From assembly GCF_028623165.1 (NCBI RefSeq), contig NZ_CP117766.1:1-64000 (forward strand): a DNA stretch of 64,000 nt. The letters run 5' to 3'. The notes under the pieces were generated by a model. The model ran no database searches and had not been told where the DNA came from. It saw only the letters and a list, made by a program, of their open reading frames with translations. This document shows, one piece after another, positions 15,892-25,316 of the stretch. The position numbers were made by a program, and so were the translations under genes. Origin of the DNA: Nostoc sp. UHCC 0926 (GTDB lineage Bacteria; Cyanobacteriota; Cyanobacteriia; Cyanobacteriales; Nostocaceae). Within the stretch, counting starts at the first letter, position 1. Each line of letters begins with the position of its first letter.

Positions 15892-16138
15892 AAGTTTGTC
15901 CCTCAACTTGGGAATAAAACTCGATATTTAGGATTGCTTCGTGAATCTCCATCAAGGCTTGAACGGCATCACCCATCTTTAAGTCATTCGATGTACTGAA
16001 CCTTTCGGAGGCTTCGATTTGTTTGTAATTTGGAGATGCTTGCACAAATCTGAGAGTCTGTTCGCAACCCAGGATAATGGTCATAATTTCGGTAGTTGTT
16101 AAGCTTGGTTGTGTCTTTTGGGTGTCTTGGTCGCTCAT
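15863..16138 (-). CDS. Small hypothetical protein, 91 aa
   Basis: Soluble, helical, slightly acidic (MSDQDTQKTQPSL ... MTIILGCEQTLRFVQ). The start overlaps the upstream stop in an ATGA, so it is translated with its neighbours. No family recognised. Confidence 0.6.
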   Translation of the reverse strand: MSDQDTQKTQPSLTTTEIMTIILGCEQTLRFVQASPNYKQIEASERFSTSNDLKMGDAVQALMEIHEAILNIEFYSQVEGQTYAFNDSLTA

Positions 16139-16380
16139 GACTTGTTTCTTCTCCTTTGGGTTTTGATTGGTGCGGTTGGTGCTTCTGGCTCACTGTTTGG
16201 CGCTTGTGGCTGACTCGGTTTTTGAAGTACATAGCTGATGGCCCCTGCACCTCCCACGGCTGCGGCAATGGTAAACATATTGTTTCTGCCAAGCTGCTGC
16301 ACTCCGAAATAGCCAAAAGCGATCGCTGCGGCTGTTGCTCCAATGCCTAAAACCGTGTTTCTAAATGTGGTTCTGCTCAT
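16135..16380 (-). CDS. Small membrane protein, 81 aa
   Basis: Two short hydrophobic helices (about residues 8-27 and 35-52: TVLGIGATAAAIAFGYFGV and MFTIAAAVGGAGAISYVL) followed by a proline-rich, basic tail. ATGA overlaps join it to both neighbours. In this operon it may recruit the filament or the ATPase to the membrane. No family recognised. Confidence 0.65.
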   Translation of the reverse strand: MSRTTFRNTVLGIGATAAAIAFGYFGVQQLGRNNMFTIAAAVGGAGAISYVLQKPSQPQAPNSEPEAPTAPIKTQRRRNKS

Positions 16381-16610
16381 GCTGCCCCCTTGAAATTAGT
16401 GACCATTGCGCTAAGTGCCGATTTATTTGGTTGTGTAGATTGCGGTGTTTCAACTTTGGGCGTTGTTTGCACATTGCCGTGTTGAAAAATCAGTTTCTCT
16501 ACACCTGCCGAAAGTGCTTGTGTCGGTGCATCTTGGGGTAAATCAAAAATCTTGCACAATTCAATTACTGCTAAGTAGGAGATGGTTATACGCCGAGATT
16601 CGTAATTCAT
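16377..16610 (-). CDS. Small protein downstream of the ParM-like gene (possible adaptor)
   Basis: A 77-aa protein with a folded N-terminal half (MNYESRRITISYLAVIELCK) and a threonine/glutamine-rich linker. It directly follows the actin-like ATPase gene (3-bp gap), the place where ParR adaptors are found in ParMRC operons. A ribbon-helix-helix pattern is not clear, so the adaptor role is only positional. Confidence 0.5.
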   Translation of the reverse strand: MNYESRRITISYLAVIELCKIFDLPQDAPTQALSAGVEKLIFQHGNVQTTPKVETPQSTQPNKSALSAMVTNFKGAA

Positions 16611-16613
16611 TGA

Positions 16614-17729
16614 TCAGGCTCCAATTGATATTTGAGTTAATAGTTTCAACCCCAAGGCATTGATAAATTGGGGATTGTTCAAAATCACAAAGCCTAAACC
16701 GGCTAAGTTTTGATCCACTACTGGCAGCGAAACACCCCCACCCCAGGCGACAAGGTATTTCGCTCTATCCAGGTAATTACCAGCAGTCACAAAGTTGGCG
16801 AATTTCTCAATCCTGGTACTCCACCACTGATCAAGGCATTGGCTGTACTCGCTTTCAAACTTCTTACCTGTCAGATGGTTGCCGCCATAAGTAAAAGTGC
16901 CTTCTAGAATCCCCTGGTTAACGAGACTGGGCGAGTGCTTCACATCCTTGGACAACAGACTTACTCTGTCGTTTCGCTTGTCGAGAGCTTCTGCAATCAT
17001 GGTATGCAGTTCACCGCAACCACCCTCTATCAGGTGTCTGTCAATCACTGCACCACTGCCGTTAAAGACAGTCACCAACCAAGTTGATGAACCGATATCG
17101 AGTGCGATCGCTAATTCTGAGGGGTCAAGTATCAGGGATGCTTCACCGAATAAGCAGTGGGCAATGCTTCCAAATCCTTCGGGATAAATGCCTGTCACCA
17201 CGATGTCAACTGTCTTGCTGACAATGGAACGGGTTACAGGGTGCAGATGCTCAAAGGTATGAGTCCCTTCAACCCTGCGCTTAATCTCAGTCGCCCAACG
17301 TTCTGGGTTGTGGTTGCTCAAACTAATTGAAAGCTTCATCCCATTGGGAATATTGAGAACTGCTAAGTCTGCAAGGATGCTTTCTAATGCCAGTTCTGCT
17401 TTTTTAGCTTTATCCTCGTGCAGCAAGGTATGGTCACTTTGCGCTAGAGCAGCACTGCCCCAAAAGAATTGAATGTCTTTTAAGTCAAGCCGCGTTCCTT
17501 CTACATACCGCACCCATGCCCCATCTTTAGAGATGGTTTCGTGGTGCATGATATTTCGGTTGCGAACAAGTGAGTATACGGCTGGCATCATGATAGAAAA
17601 ATCACCGATGATTGCCTTGCCATACCCTGCACCTGAGTCTTTTCCGGCGATCAGGTCAGTTAGCCCTGATTTGGCTAACAACTCCGCTTGAAGTAGCCAA
17701 TTTTTGGCATTGGTGTATGTCGTTGTCAT
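16614..17729 (-). CDS. Actin-like ATPase (ParM/Alp family)
   Basis: A 371-aa protein with the actin-fold signatures: DSGAGYGKAII near 31-41 (phosphate 1), ALDIGSSTWLVTVFNGSGAV near 189-208 (phosphate 2), and WGGGVSLP near 338-345 (adenosine loop). Such proteins polymerise to push or position plasmid copies. It is the first gene of a long minus-strand operon that also encodes small membrane proteins and an FtsK/VirD4-like motor, and it is divergent from a ribbon-helix-helix gene at 17967. A ParR-type centromere would be expected; the 11-bp arrays at 27.1-28.1 kb are candidates, though 10 kb away. Confidence 0.75.
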   Translation of the reverse strand: MTTTYTNAKNWLLQAELLAKSGLTDLIAGKDSGAGYGKAIIGDFSIMMPAVYSLVRNRNIMHHETISKDGAWVRYVEGTRLDLKDIQFFWGSAALAQSDHTLLHEDKAKKAELALESILADLAVLNIPNGMKLSISLSNHNPERWATEIKRRVEGTHTFEHLHPVTRSIVSKTVDIVVTGIYPEGFGSIAHCLFGEASLILDPSELAIALDIGSSTWLVTVFNGSGAVIDRHLIEGGCGELHTMIAEALDKRNDRVSLLSKDVKHSPSLVNQGILEGTFTYGGNHLTGKKFESEYSQCLDQWWSTRIEKFANFVTAGNYLDRAKYLVAWGGGVSLPVVDQNLAGLGFVILNNPQFINALGLKLLTQISIGA

Positions 17730-17880
17730 GGTTCTGATGGTTGGTGAAAGTCTTTAATTGTAGGAATTAAAGCCCATTTTTAACAAAATAGGCTCAAATC
17801 CAGTTATCCAGTTATTGGTTAGCCTTAACTTCACTTTCTGGCTTCACTTGCCTTTGTTTTGTGTCGTTTTCTGGCTTATA

Positions 17881-17905
17881 GTGTTATCATAATACTATAT
17901 AACAC
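17881..17905. promoter_or_regulatory. Inverted-repeat operator in the divergent promoter region
   Basis: GTGTTAT (17881-17887) and ATAACAC (17899-17905) flank an 11-bp A/T-rich spacer, between the ParM-like operon and the ribbon-helix-helix gene. It is a good candidate site for that regulator. Confidence 0.5.
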
Positions 17906-17966
17906 CAGTGACAAGTAAGAGGTTTAGACTGAGAATAGGGTTATTCCAACACCAGACAGTGTTACG

Positions 17967-18155
17967 ATGCCCACAGGAACTAGACTAAATATTTATTTCA
18001 CTGATGAAGATGATTTAGCACTCTATGAATTGATAACTGCTGAAGCAAAAACTGAAAAACGCTCTATGAGTCAAATGGTAAAAATTCTTGCTTCCGAAGC
18101 GATCGCGGCAAGACACACAAAAACAAATAAATCAAAAAAGCAGGATGAAGATTAG
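17967..18155 (+). CDS. Ribbon-helix-helix DNA-binding protein
   Basis: A 62-aa CopG/Arc-like protein: strand TRLNIYFT, helix A (DDLALYELITAEAKTEK), turn, helix B (SMSQMVKILASEAIAAR), and a lysine-rich tail. It is divergent from the ParM-like operon and could serve as its repressor or as a ParR-like centromere-binding protein. An inverted repeat lies 60 bp upstream. Confidence 0.7.
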   Translation: MPTGTRLNIYFTDEDDLALYELITAEAKTEKRSMSQMVKILASEAIAARHTKTNKSKKQDED

Positions 18156-18296
18156 GGCGACCACTTTCGGTGGAACTTAGCCTAAGCAAGACACATTCCT
18201 TAGTAAAAATTAACTAGATAGTTTAGATGAGGATAAATTTGACACTGTAACGGATGAGAGATTAGTCAGCAGCCAAAACAATTTTTGATTTAGCCA

Positions 18297-19022
18297 ATGT
18301 TGATCCAGAAAGACCTACCAAGCGATTTTCAACTCCCGCCGCACAATGAAGCGGCGTTAGAGATGATTAGGGAGGCGAAAGACTATGAATCCGCTTTGGC
18401 TCTAGCGGTTAGCGGTACAGCACTTGCTACAGGCGGCTTTATTACTCCAGTAGGCTGGGCAGCTTTTGCATTGGCTTACAAGCCATTGGTAAGAATTCAA
18501 AAACTTGCAAGGCTGGAAAAATTAACAACTTCGCTTTTGGATGAGTTTAAAAACCAAGGAATACAAGTCTTTCCGGTGCTGAAGATAGAAGATAAGAACC
18601 CTATCGACTTGTTTGTGAGATTTGAGCGAAAAATTCACCTGTTTATCTCCATTCGCTCAATAGGAGATAAGGAGATTGTCTACAACGAAGCTAGAGAGGT
18701 TTTGCAGATCAAGAGGAAAGACAAACATGGACTAAAAGTTTGGAATCCTTGCCCACTGCTTGAATTGGCAGATTACGAGAAGTGGTTAAGCAAGAACAGA
18801 GACTTGTTTGCAATGTCTTCCCGTGAAGCTACAAAAACGCCCTCAGCAAAAGTTTTGGTCTTATGGCCTCCCACCAAGGCGGCTATTGATCACAATTCAC
18901 ACCTTTATTCTGAAGTTGGAAGTATGAAAATTCTGGCTCTTAGAAGAAAAGGCACTGCATTTATTATTCAACAGGAGGAAGTAATCGAGTTTGTCAAGAC
19001 GACTTTAGCCAAGTACTCATAG
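18297..19022 (+). CDS. Hypothetical protein with hydrophobic segment, 241 aa
   Basis: Residues 30-62 contain an alanine/glycine-rich hydrophobic region (ALALAVSGTALATGGFI). The C-terminal two thirds are an alpha/beta domain with DLFVRFERKIHLFISIR (108-124) and QIKRKDKHGLKVW, which has a loose PD-(D/E)xK-nuclease look but no clear D-E-x-K set. No ribosome site is evident at the ATG. A strong terminator follows. Function unknown. Confidence 0.6.
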   Translation: MLIQKDLPSDFQLPPHNEAALEMIREAKDYESALALAVSGTALATGGFITPVGWAAFALAYKPLVRIQKLARLEKLTTSLLDEFKNQGIQVFPVLKIEDKNPIDLFVRFERKIHLFISIRSIGDKEIVYNEAREVLQIKRKDKHGLKVWNPCPLLELADYEKWLSKNRDLFAMSSREATKTPSAKVLVLWPPTKAAIDHNSHLYSEVGSMKILALRRKGTAFIIQQEEVIEFVKTTLAKYS

Positions 19023-19032
19023 GCAAAACAAC

Positions 19033-19068
19033 GAAAACCCCGCGTCCCGGTAGGACAGCAGGGTTTTC
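19033..19068. terminator. Hairpin terminator after the 241-aa gene
   Basis: GAAAACCC and GGGTTTTC arms with additional G/C pairing around a short loop, 10 bp after the stop codon. Because both sides are A/T-flanked it could work in both directions. Confidence 0.65.
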
Positions 19069-19148
19069 AAAGGGAATTGGGGTTATCGGGTTTGAACGGC
19101 CTAATTAATATCCCTAATAGTAATTTTATCGTACATGATTCGGTGTAA

Positions 19149-19167
19149 AGCCAATGTAACACTGGCT
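19149..19167. promoter_or_regulatory. 19-bp palindrome upstream of the replication gene
   Basis: AGCCAATGTAACACTGGCT pairs at 8 of 9 arm positions. It lies about 130 bp upstream of the CyRepA1 start, so it is a possible repressor site or part of the origin. Confidence 0.4.
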
Positions 19168-19253
19168 CACCAGATGTAAACAACGTTTCAGGAATTTTAT
19201 GTAATTTTGTTCTTATATTTCTGAACGTTTGTATATAAGATTACTTTCGGGAT

Positions 19254-19291
19254 AGCTCCAATTCCTCCAACACACTTCAGGAGGAATAGCT
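19254..19291 (+). promoter_or_regulatory. Hairpin that can hide the CyRepA1 ribosome-binding site
   Basis: ATTCCTCC (19261-19268) pairs with GGAGGAAT (19280-19287), and AGCT (19254-19257) with AGCT (19288-19291). The right arm contains the AGGAGG Shine-Dalgarno, which lies only 10 nt before the start codon. Translation would therefore depend on opening the stem. Confidence 0.6.
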
Positions 19292-19294
19292 CTC

Positions 19295-22200
19295 ATGTCA
19301 CCATTACAACAATTTAATCACTTAGTATCGGCGCAAAGACCCTCTCACATAGAAGTCAACCATTGGAATGAATGGTTAGCCAGTGCTGTTGACCCAAAGT
19401 TAACAGCTATAAATGTCCGTTCTCTTAGTGGCCCCTCAGTGTATGAATATCTGCTATGCGCCCTACCTCAAACTGCCAGACGTAACGATGGGCGACTGCG
19501 TGATGGGTACTTGAAACGATATGCCCACGCGGAGGCCGGTGCATGGTGGGTCAGTGGATTAGATCCTCTGTCGGATTGGTTGGCGATGGACTGGGGACGG
19601 ATGAAACCAGATTACCCCCGCCTCGAATGGGACAAGACAACACAGCAGCAAACTCAAAAGCCAGTCAAGTACGAGTCACCACCCAAAACTCCTAACCGTA
19701 TCACATATTTGAGAATGCCGCTACACATCTGGCGGTTGGTATCACTTCGCTATAACGTGCCGATGCCAGAAAACATCGTCATTACCTCGGAGGGAGAGGC
19801 GTTAGGTTTTTGGGCTTGGGTAATGGCACATCCCGAAATCCCTGTAATTCTTACAGAGGGCGAGAAGAAGGGTGGTTGTCTCCTAACTTTGGGCTTTGTG
19901 GCGATCGCACTCCCTGGAATCTGGAATGGCCGAGTGGGCAAGGAGGATTTAGAAAGACTTCACCCTGATTTAGTCCCAATGACTCAAAAAGGGCGTAAAT
20001 TCGTTGTTCTGTTCGACTACGAAAGCAAACCCAAAACCAAACAGCAGATTTTTCAAGCCACACGCCGCACAGCCGGAGCTATTATACAACTTTGCTGCCA
20101 ATGTGAAGTAGCGCTACTGCCAGGGCCAGAGAAAGGAATTGACGATTGGGTTGTGGCTCTGGGTAAAAAGGCGGATAAAGCCGTGACCGCGATGATTGCT
20201 GATGCCTTGAGAATGAGCGAGTACCAGCAGAGATTTTTCATTAACCGAGCCAGAGGACTCCATAAGTACAAGCCCAATGTAACGGTGAATACCCGCTATC
20301 TATCACTTGCGATCCACTCCCTACCTCAATCGGGGTTAGTTGGTTTGGTTTCCGACATGGGAACAGGAAAGACTGAAATTTTGGCAGTTCTCAGAAGAGA
20401 GAACCCCCAACTCAGTTTTTTGAACAATGGGCATCGGGTTACTTTGCTCAAGAATCTCAGCGATCGCTTACAAACAGCAATGTACTCCGCGATTTCTTGC
20501 GGAGACTGGGGTCAGGTAAAAGCTCTCAGCATTACCGTTGATTCTCTGTATAAAATGGCAAATGATTTACAGGCTTATGACATTCTATTTATTGATGAAG
20601 CCTGCCAGTATCTCGCTCACTTGCTCAAGTCAAAAACCTGCAAAGAACACAGGGGGGCTATCCTGGAAGTATTGGAATACTTGGTTTACAATGCCAAGCT
20701 GGTTGTTTTAGCTGATGCTCACCTTGATGATTTGACCATTGAGTTTTTCATGAATTTGCGACCAGCTGGTGAAAAACCCTACATCATCAAAAACCAGTAT
20801 CGCTCAGGTGGTCGTCAAGTTCATTGGTACGAGGGGAAAAACAGCAGCGCAATCGTTGCAGAGTTCCACGCTCAACTGATGTCGGGCAAAAAACTGATGA
20901 TGGTCAGTGACAGTAAGCGCTTCATCAAAAAGTTAGAACGAGCGCTGAATGACGGTTCAACAATCGATGATAACTACGAAACACCGGAATCAGCCGAAGA
21001 CCGACAGCTACGGGTGTGGGCTATTCACTCGGAAAATAGCGGCTCTGAAGAGAATGTGATTTTCATCAGAGAGATTAACATTGCCATTAAGGATCTTGAC
21101 GCTTTTTTAATTACTCCCAGTCTCAGTTCAGGGGTTGACATTTCCAGCTATCATTTTGATGCCGTGTTTGGCGTGTTTCATGCTGTCTCGCAGTCGGCTA
21201 CAGAATGCGCTCAACAGTTATGGCGGTATCGTCCAGATGTCCCCATGTACGTTTGGGTGGCTCCTCGTCCTCCATTTGGTTACGCCGAAACTAATGCGCG
21301 ACGCATTAAAGAAAAGATTCTCCAGACAAATGAGATGACCGCGTTTCTGATTCGCATTAACCGGGAAACGGGCAAACGTGGGGCTGAGAAGGATTGGGCA
21401 TTAGATGCAAGTTGTCAGATTGAAGGGCAACGGAATTGGTCGATTAATAATTTACGGGCTGATTTGCGATCGCTTTTAGAAGAAATGGGTAATACTATTG
21501 CGCCTGTGGGTGATGCAACCGATGAGGGGGCTTCCCGATGGATGAAGGCTGCGGGGATTGCTATCGATGAGGAGCATTTTCGCAAGGTTGCTAATGCCAA
21601 AGATATTGATAGAAGGACTTATGCGGCTAGGCAGCACCAAGACTATCTCAAACCGGAGGAGGTGCTGGAGTGTGAGAAATTCCGCATACAGGATACTTAT
21701 GGCATGAGCGTTACCCCGGAATTGGTTGAGCAAGATGACTCTGGGCGGTTAATTAAGAAGATTGTCGCACTAGAGGCAATATTAGCAGCTCCAGGGGAAA
21801 TGATTACCGATGATCAGGGGCGAGAGTTTGTTGCACCACCCTCTGTTGTGGTGGAACGCGATAAGTCGGAGCGCTCGCGCTTGGCAATCTGTACTGACTG
21901 GAGCAATCATTCCACGTCTTGGCTTATGCGTCATCGCTTGGGACTTAGGGCTGTGTTGGTGGATCTCATGGCTGGGGTTGAGATCAAAGGGGATGAGGCG
22001 ATGATTCAGGTTTTAGCCGAGTTCTCTAAACGCAACGCATCTCACGTTAAAGGTATCCTCAACCTGACCATTCCGCTATCGGAGTCTCCTGTGTGGATTT
22101 TAAGCCAGTATCTCTCGCAACTGGGTTTGTCCACTGAGTCGCGGCGACCGCTTGAAGATGGGCAGCGTGTTCGGTACTATCGGCTGAATACTGAGGATGT

Positions 22201-22606
22201 AGAGTTTGCCCAACAGGTATTAGAGTATCGGCAAAGGCAACGGGAAGAGAGGGAACGAAAGCGGCAAGAGTCACTTGAGCGAGATGCGGCTTACGCAGCT
22301 AGAATGCAGGCTCAGTATGGGATTAACCCGCCGTCCACACCCCCCATTAATGAAGATGGAAGTAATAATCGGGGGGGTATGGACACAGATGAAGCAGACA
22401 GTATTTCTTGGTGGGAGCGGGTCAAATATTATGCTCGACTGGCGATTGAGCGGGTTGAATATGGGGTGGAGTCAGTTAAAGAATTACTCAGTACGTTGAC
22501 GATTGATGAGCGGTGGGGTGTGATCTTCAAGTTTGAGGATATTGACCCGAACAAGTTTGCTCAACTGGTGGCTCTTGCGCCCGATTGGGTGGAATGGATG
22601 AATTGA
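19295..22606 (+). CDS. Plasmid replication protein, CyRepA1 family
   Basis: A 1103-aa protein of the type found on large cyanobacterial plasmids. The N-terminal third has a DUF3854 Toprim-like primase region ([20 protein letters not shown]; then [10 protein letters not shown] and the GIDDW box). The middle is a superfamily-2-type helicase with Walker [10 protein letters not shown] (about 351-359) and DEAC-like Walker B ([10 protein letters not shown]). The C-terminal part is long, helical and ends in a charged region. It would initiate plasmid replication. The start is fixed by AGGAGG at 19279, inside a hairpin. The stop overlaps a small ORF (22594-22701). A second, different replication gene lies at 61353. 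Confidence 0.85.
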   Translation: MSPLQQFNHLVSAQRPSHIEVNHWNEWLASAVDPKLTAINVRSLSGPSVYEYLLCALPQTARRNDGRLRDGYLKRYAHAEAGAWWVSGLDPLSDWLAMDWGRMKPDYPRLEWDKTTQQQTQKPVKYESPPKTPNRITYLRMPLHIWRLVSLRYNVPMPENIVITSEGEALGFWAWVMAHPEIPVILTEGEKKGGCLLTLGFVAIALPGIWNGRVGKEDLERLHPDLVPMTQKGRKFVVLFDYESKPKTKQQIFQATRRTAGAIIQLCCQCEVALLPGPEKGIDDWVVALGKKADKAVTAMIADALRMSEYQQRFFINRARGLHKYKPNVTVNTRYLSLAIHSLPQSGLVGLVSDMGTGKTEILAVLRRENPQLSFLNNGHRVTLLKNLSDRLQTAMYSAISCGDWGQVKALSITVDSLYKMANDLQAYDILFIDEACQYLAHLLKSKTCKEHRGAILEVLEYLVYNAKLVVLADAHLDDLTIEFFMNLRPAGEKPYIIKNQYRSGGRQVHWYEGKNSSAIVAEFHAQLMSGKKLMMVSDSKRFIKKLERALNDGSTIDDNYETPESAEDRQLRVWAIHSENSGSEENVIFIREINIAIKDLDAFLITPSLSSGVDISSYHFDAVFGVFHAVSQSATECAQQLWRYRPDVPMYVWVAPRPPFGYAETNARRIKEKILQTNEMTAFLIRINRETGKRGAEKDWALDASCQIEGQRNWSINNLRADLRSLLEEMGNTIAPVGDATDEGASRWMKAAGIAIDEEHFRKVANAKDIDRRTYAARQHQDYLKPEEVLECEKFRIQDTYGMSVTPELVEQDDSGRLIKKIVALEAILAAPGEMITDDQGREFVAPPSVVVERDKSERSRLAICTDWSNHSTSWLMRHRLGLRAVLVDLMAGVEIKGDEAMIQVLAEFSKRNASHVKGILNLTIPLSESPVWILSQYLSQLGLSTESRRPLEDGQRVRYYRLNTEDVEFAQQVLEYRQRQREERERKRQESLERDAAYAARMQAQYGINPPSTPPINEDGSNNRGGMDTDEADSISWWERVKYYARLAIERVEYGVESVKELLSTLTIDERWGVIFKFEDIDPNKFAQLVALAPDWVEWMN

Positions 22607-22701
22607 ATTATCTGTTGATTATTGAAGATCAGTCGTGGGAGATAATTGATTCACTGTTAGAACGTTGGACAGATGAATTTGGCACGGTGATGCCAATTTA
22701 A
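22594..22701 (+). CDS. Possible small protein overlapping the CyRepA1 end
   Basis: A 35-aa frame from an ATG 13 bp before the CyRepA1 stop: [19 protein letters not shown], continuing to a C-terminus ending FGTVMPI. The last codons contain the GGCACGGTGATGCC element. The start overlap and acidic amphipathic sequence are compatible with a coupled small protein, but it could be chance. Confidence 0.3.
   Translation: MDELNYLLIIEDQSWEIIDSLLERWTDEFGTVMPI
22681..22694. repeat. GGCACGGTGATGCC repeat, copy 2
   Basis: Exact copy of the element at 2416-2429, here at the end of the small ORF. The rest of the 22702-22966 gap holds a third copy and no gene. Confidence 0.6.
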
Positions 22702-22925
22702 ATCTGCTGTTTGGAGCGTGTTGACCACTCTTGAGCGCAAGGCTGTTAAACAACTTAAACCTAAAGCGTGAACCTGATACTGATCGTCAAAAATTATGTG
22801 GCAGTGCGATTAGTTCGTACATCGCTTCCGAGTGCGTGCCAATGGGTTGAATGGTTTTCACCAAACTATCTTGGATGAAACTGACTCGTTGATGCCAAGA
22901 TAAATCCTGATTTGATTAGGAGTCT

Positions 22926-22939
22926 GGCACGGTGATGCC
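22926..22939. repeat. GGCACGGTGATGCC repeat, copy 3
   Basis: Exact copy, 245 bp after copy 2. A partial echo (GATGATGCC) follows at once. Confidence 0.6.
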
Positions 22940-22966
22940 AAACTAGATGATGCCAAACTAGAGTAA

Positions 22967-24328
22967 TTACAGGTATCCATCGTGAAAAAGTTCTAGCTGT
23001 TTCAGAGACGTATCTAGCTGCGGGATTACATTTTCTTCTAATAACTTTCCTTTCTGCTTGCCTTCCTTTATAGGTATTAAAAATACTTCCTCATTTTTTT
23101 GTTCTAGTAATCCAGTGAATAATAACCACCCTAGCATTCTGCTGATATAGTTTCCTGCTGACTTGGTTGCAATTGAATTTTCTTCAGCATATTCACCAAA
23201 CAATAATGGTAGAGAATAAACTGTACTCTTATTTTGTTTACAGAAAATATTTTTAGTTTTATATTGATTCTTGGGATCTATTTCTCTTACTAATCTCTTC
23301 AGATATGCTCTATTTAAATATTCATTAGGTTTCACTCGATTATAAATTTTTTTTACTACAATATGTTGACGAATAAACTTAGCTAAATAATTAGCTATAG
23401 TAATATTGTCTGAATCTATTAAGCTTTGTTCTATATTGACTATGCCAGATTTAGTGGTCGCCATGCGAAATTTTTGTAAATCCCAGATAATATTAGTAAT
23501 TTTGCTTTCAGAGTAATTATATTTTTTTTGCAATTTTTGGTAACTTATACCTTGATAACCTTCTTTCTGTAAAATCTGAAAAAACTCCATTACTGTATTT
23601 ATTGAGTTTCTAACGTTGTATTTCATAATGCCTACAACCTCCAAAGTATGCAACGAAGGTGTATCTAAACTTGGTAAAGATTGACTCTCTACCCAATCAA
23701 CTACTAATGGATAATGTAGACATTTGTCTAAGTGTAAGTATATTTTAAAATGCTCTAACAAATCGATTTCATCAAACAAATCATACATGAATAATTGCGT
23801 GTATCTAGCAAAGCTACCTTGGAAAAATGGTTTACCATGTTGGTACTGTTTTTCCAAGCTTTTCTCTAACTGAATACGCTCTAAGAATTCTGCTATCGAC
23901 CAAAAGGGAAAATTTACCCCATCAAAATTTGAAGGATTCTGGGTAATAATTGCATCAAAATCCATTGCAATAGCACAGGCTACTTCTTCCGCAGACTCAA
24001 AATCTCGCAAGGGAGACTTTCGTGCTTGTTCCTTCAGGTCGGAATCAATATTTATAATACGCCCATTGAACATTGTTTCTACACCAGAGGCAGCTTGTTC
24101 TCCTAGTTCCTTGTTTTTTATACCAAGTTCTAGACGTATCTTTCTTAGGCACTTATCCGTCACATAAACTTCTACTGGCTCAGGATCTGCTAATGAAAGT
24201 AGCAGATCCTGAGCATCTTCTACAAAGCTGCTGCGATTGATAAAAAGCTCCATAACTACATCTGAATCAACCAGAACCCTCATTTTTGGTTTATCTCCAG
24301 TTGCTTTATAAAGGTGCTGTGCTTTCAC
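22967..24328 (-). CDS. PIN-domain protein with C-terminal helix-turn-helix-like regions
   Basis: The start is GTG 24328, overlapping the XRE stop (GTGA). The 453-aa product opens with a PIN ribonuclease-like domain (about 15-150): RVLVDSDVVMELF, then SAEEVACAIAMDFDAIITQ with NPSNFDG. Acidic residues D21, D23, E27, E115/E116 and D125 can form the metal site. Residues 240-300 look like a winged helix (ISYQKLQKKYNYSESKITN), and 330-440 is another helical region. Its PIN half is clearly related to the protein at 25515. The XRE-PIN order resembles a toxin-antitoxin pair, but the long C-terminus is not typical of VapC toxins. Confidence 0.65.
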   Translation of the reverse strand: MKAQHLYKATGDKPKMRVLVDSDVVMELFINRSSFVEDAQDLLLSLADPEPVEVYVTDKCLRKIRLELGIKNKELGEQAASGVETMFNGRIINIDSDLKEQARKSPLRDFESAEEVACAIAMDFDAIITQNPSNFDGVNFPFWSIAEFLERIQLEKSLEKQYQHGKPFFQGSFARYTQLFMYDLFDEIDLLEHFKIYLHLDKCLHYPLVVDWVESQSLPSLDTPSLHTLEVVGIMKYNVRNSINTVMEFFQILQKEGYQGISYQKLQKKYNYSESKITNIIWDLQKFRMATTKSGIVNIEQSLIDSDNITIANYLAKFIRQHIVVKKIYNRVKPNEYLNRAYLKRLVREIDPKNQYKTKNIFCKQNKSTVYSLPLLFGEYAEENSIATKSAGNYISRMLGWLLFTGLLEQKNEEVFLIPIKEGKQKGKLLEENVIPQLDTSLKQLELFHDGYL

Positions 24329-24672
24329 TTTTTCTTAACCTTCCTGTGAGAATCTTTTTCGGGCTGAGGTTCAGTGGGTTCAGATGTTATAGCAGTCCCC
24401 CATCGTTCACGCAGTTCGCGTAGTTCTTGCAAAGAGAAGCCTTTAGATTTAGGTTCCTCTTCTGATACAGAAACGTACTCTACTAAATCTGAGACCTGAC
24501 AGCCAAAAACCTCTGCAAGCTTCAGATATCGCTCCAGTTGATCAAGTCCGTTGTCTTTTTCCCAATTTTGAATTGTGTTTGGGGTTACACCAACCAAAAC
24601 CGCTAGCTGAACTTGCGTTAGTCCAGCTTTTTCACGAAGGCTGGCAACCTTTGACTTTGCTTTTTGAGGCAT
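24325..24672 (-). CDS. XRE-family helix-turn-helix regulator
   Basis: A 115-aa protein. Residues 8-62 form a Cro/C1-type domain (SLREKAGLTQVQLAVLVGV, then TPNTIQNWEKDNG and LKLAEVFGCQVSDLVEYV). The charged tail ends KVKKK. It is translationally coupled to the PIN gene and probably represses the operon and neutralises or directs the PIN protein. The 165-bp divergent region to the membrane protein at 24838 should contain its operator. Confidence 0.85.
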   Translation of the reverse strand: MPQKAKSKVASLREKAGLTQVQLAVLVGVTPNTIQNWEKDNGLDQLERYLKLAEVFGCQVSDLVEYVSVSEEEPKSKGFSLQELRELRERWGTAITSEPTEPQPEKDSHRKVKKK

Positions 24673-24837
24673 AGGTCAGCTTCAAATGAACTTTTCTTCT
24701 AGTATAGTAACCTACTTTACCCATTAATTAAAGCCAAAAACTAAACTTATTTTTTAGACCAAACAAAAATACCAAATATTTTTGGTTATGATGTGATTTA
24801 AGATAAATAATTTTTCTCGCAAAACCAAGGGAATTTT

Positions 24838-25209
24838 ATGCGTAGAGTTAGAATTCTGCCTGCTATTGAAGACGACTTTGAGCAAAAAGAGGTGTTATCT
24901 GAAAGTGACATACCTGAAGTATTAGACCTTGGTGAGAGAGAATCTGGGGAGTTGCAACCGTATTCCCATGACCCTAAAATTCTGGTAGATGATGTTTCCC
25001 TTAGCGAGTGGGCATCGTGGCAGCAGTTTCTTTCCCTACTACTTAAGACTGGGGGTTGGACGGTTGCTGTGTTGCTGGCATTCCGCTTTGTCTTGATGCC
25101 TCTGTTGGCAGCTGGCAATACTCCAGTTTCTCTAACGTTAGCGATTGCTGTTAGCATCTTTTTAGTACTTTGTGCTGTTGGTGCTTTAGTGAGGGAATTC
25201 AAAAGGTAA
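24838..25209 (+). CDS. Small membrane protein, 123 aa
   Basis: Acidic soluble N-terminus (residues 1-60), then two transmembrane helices (about 72-92, GGWTVAVLLAFRFVLMPLLA, and 98-117, SLTLAIAVSIFLVLCAVGAL). It is divergent from the XRE gene. No family recognised; placement between two PIN genes may or may not be meaningful. Confidence 0.6.
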   Translation: MRRVRILPAIEDDFEQKEVLSESDIPEVLDLGERESGELQPYSHDPKILVDDVSLSEWASWQQFLSLLLKTGGWTVAVLLAFRFVLMPLLAAGNTPVSLTLAIAVSIFLVLCAVGALVREFKR

Positions 25210-25316
25210 GACGGGAAGCGCGACAAAGCACTCGCCGTAAGTGATCGCACAGTTCTGGGAGATAGCCGTGGCAGCCCAAGTGATCACCCTTAGTTTTAGG
25301 AGATCATCACTGTGAA

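Noticed and set aside
22967-24672. Ordinary VapBC-type toxin-antitoxin pair
   Set aside because: The regulator is XRE-type and the PIN protein is 453 aa with long extra domains, unlike compact VapC toxins of about 130 aa.
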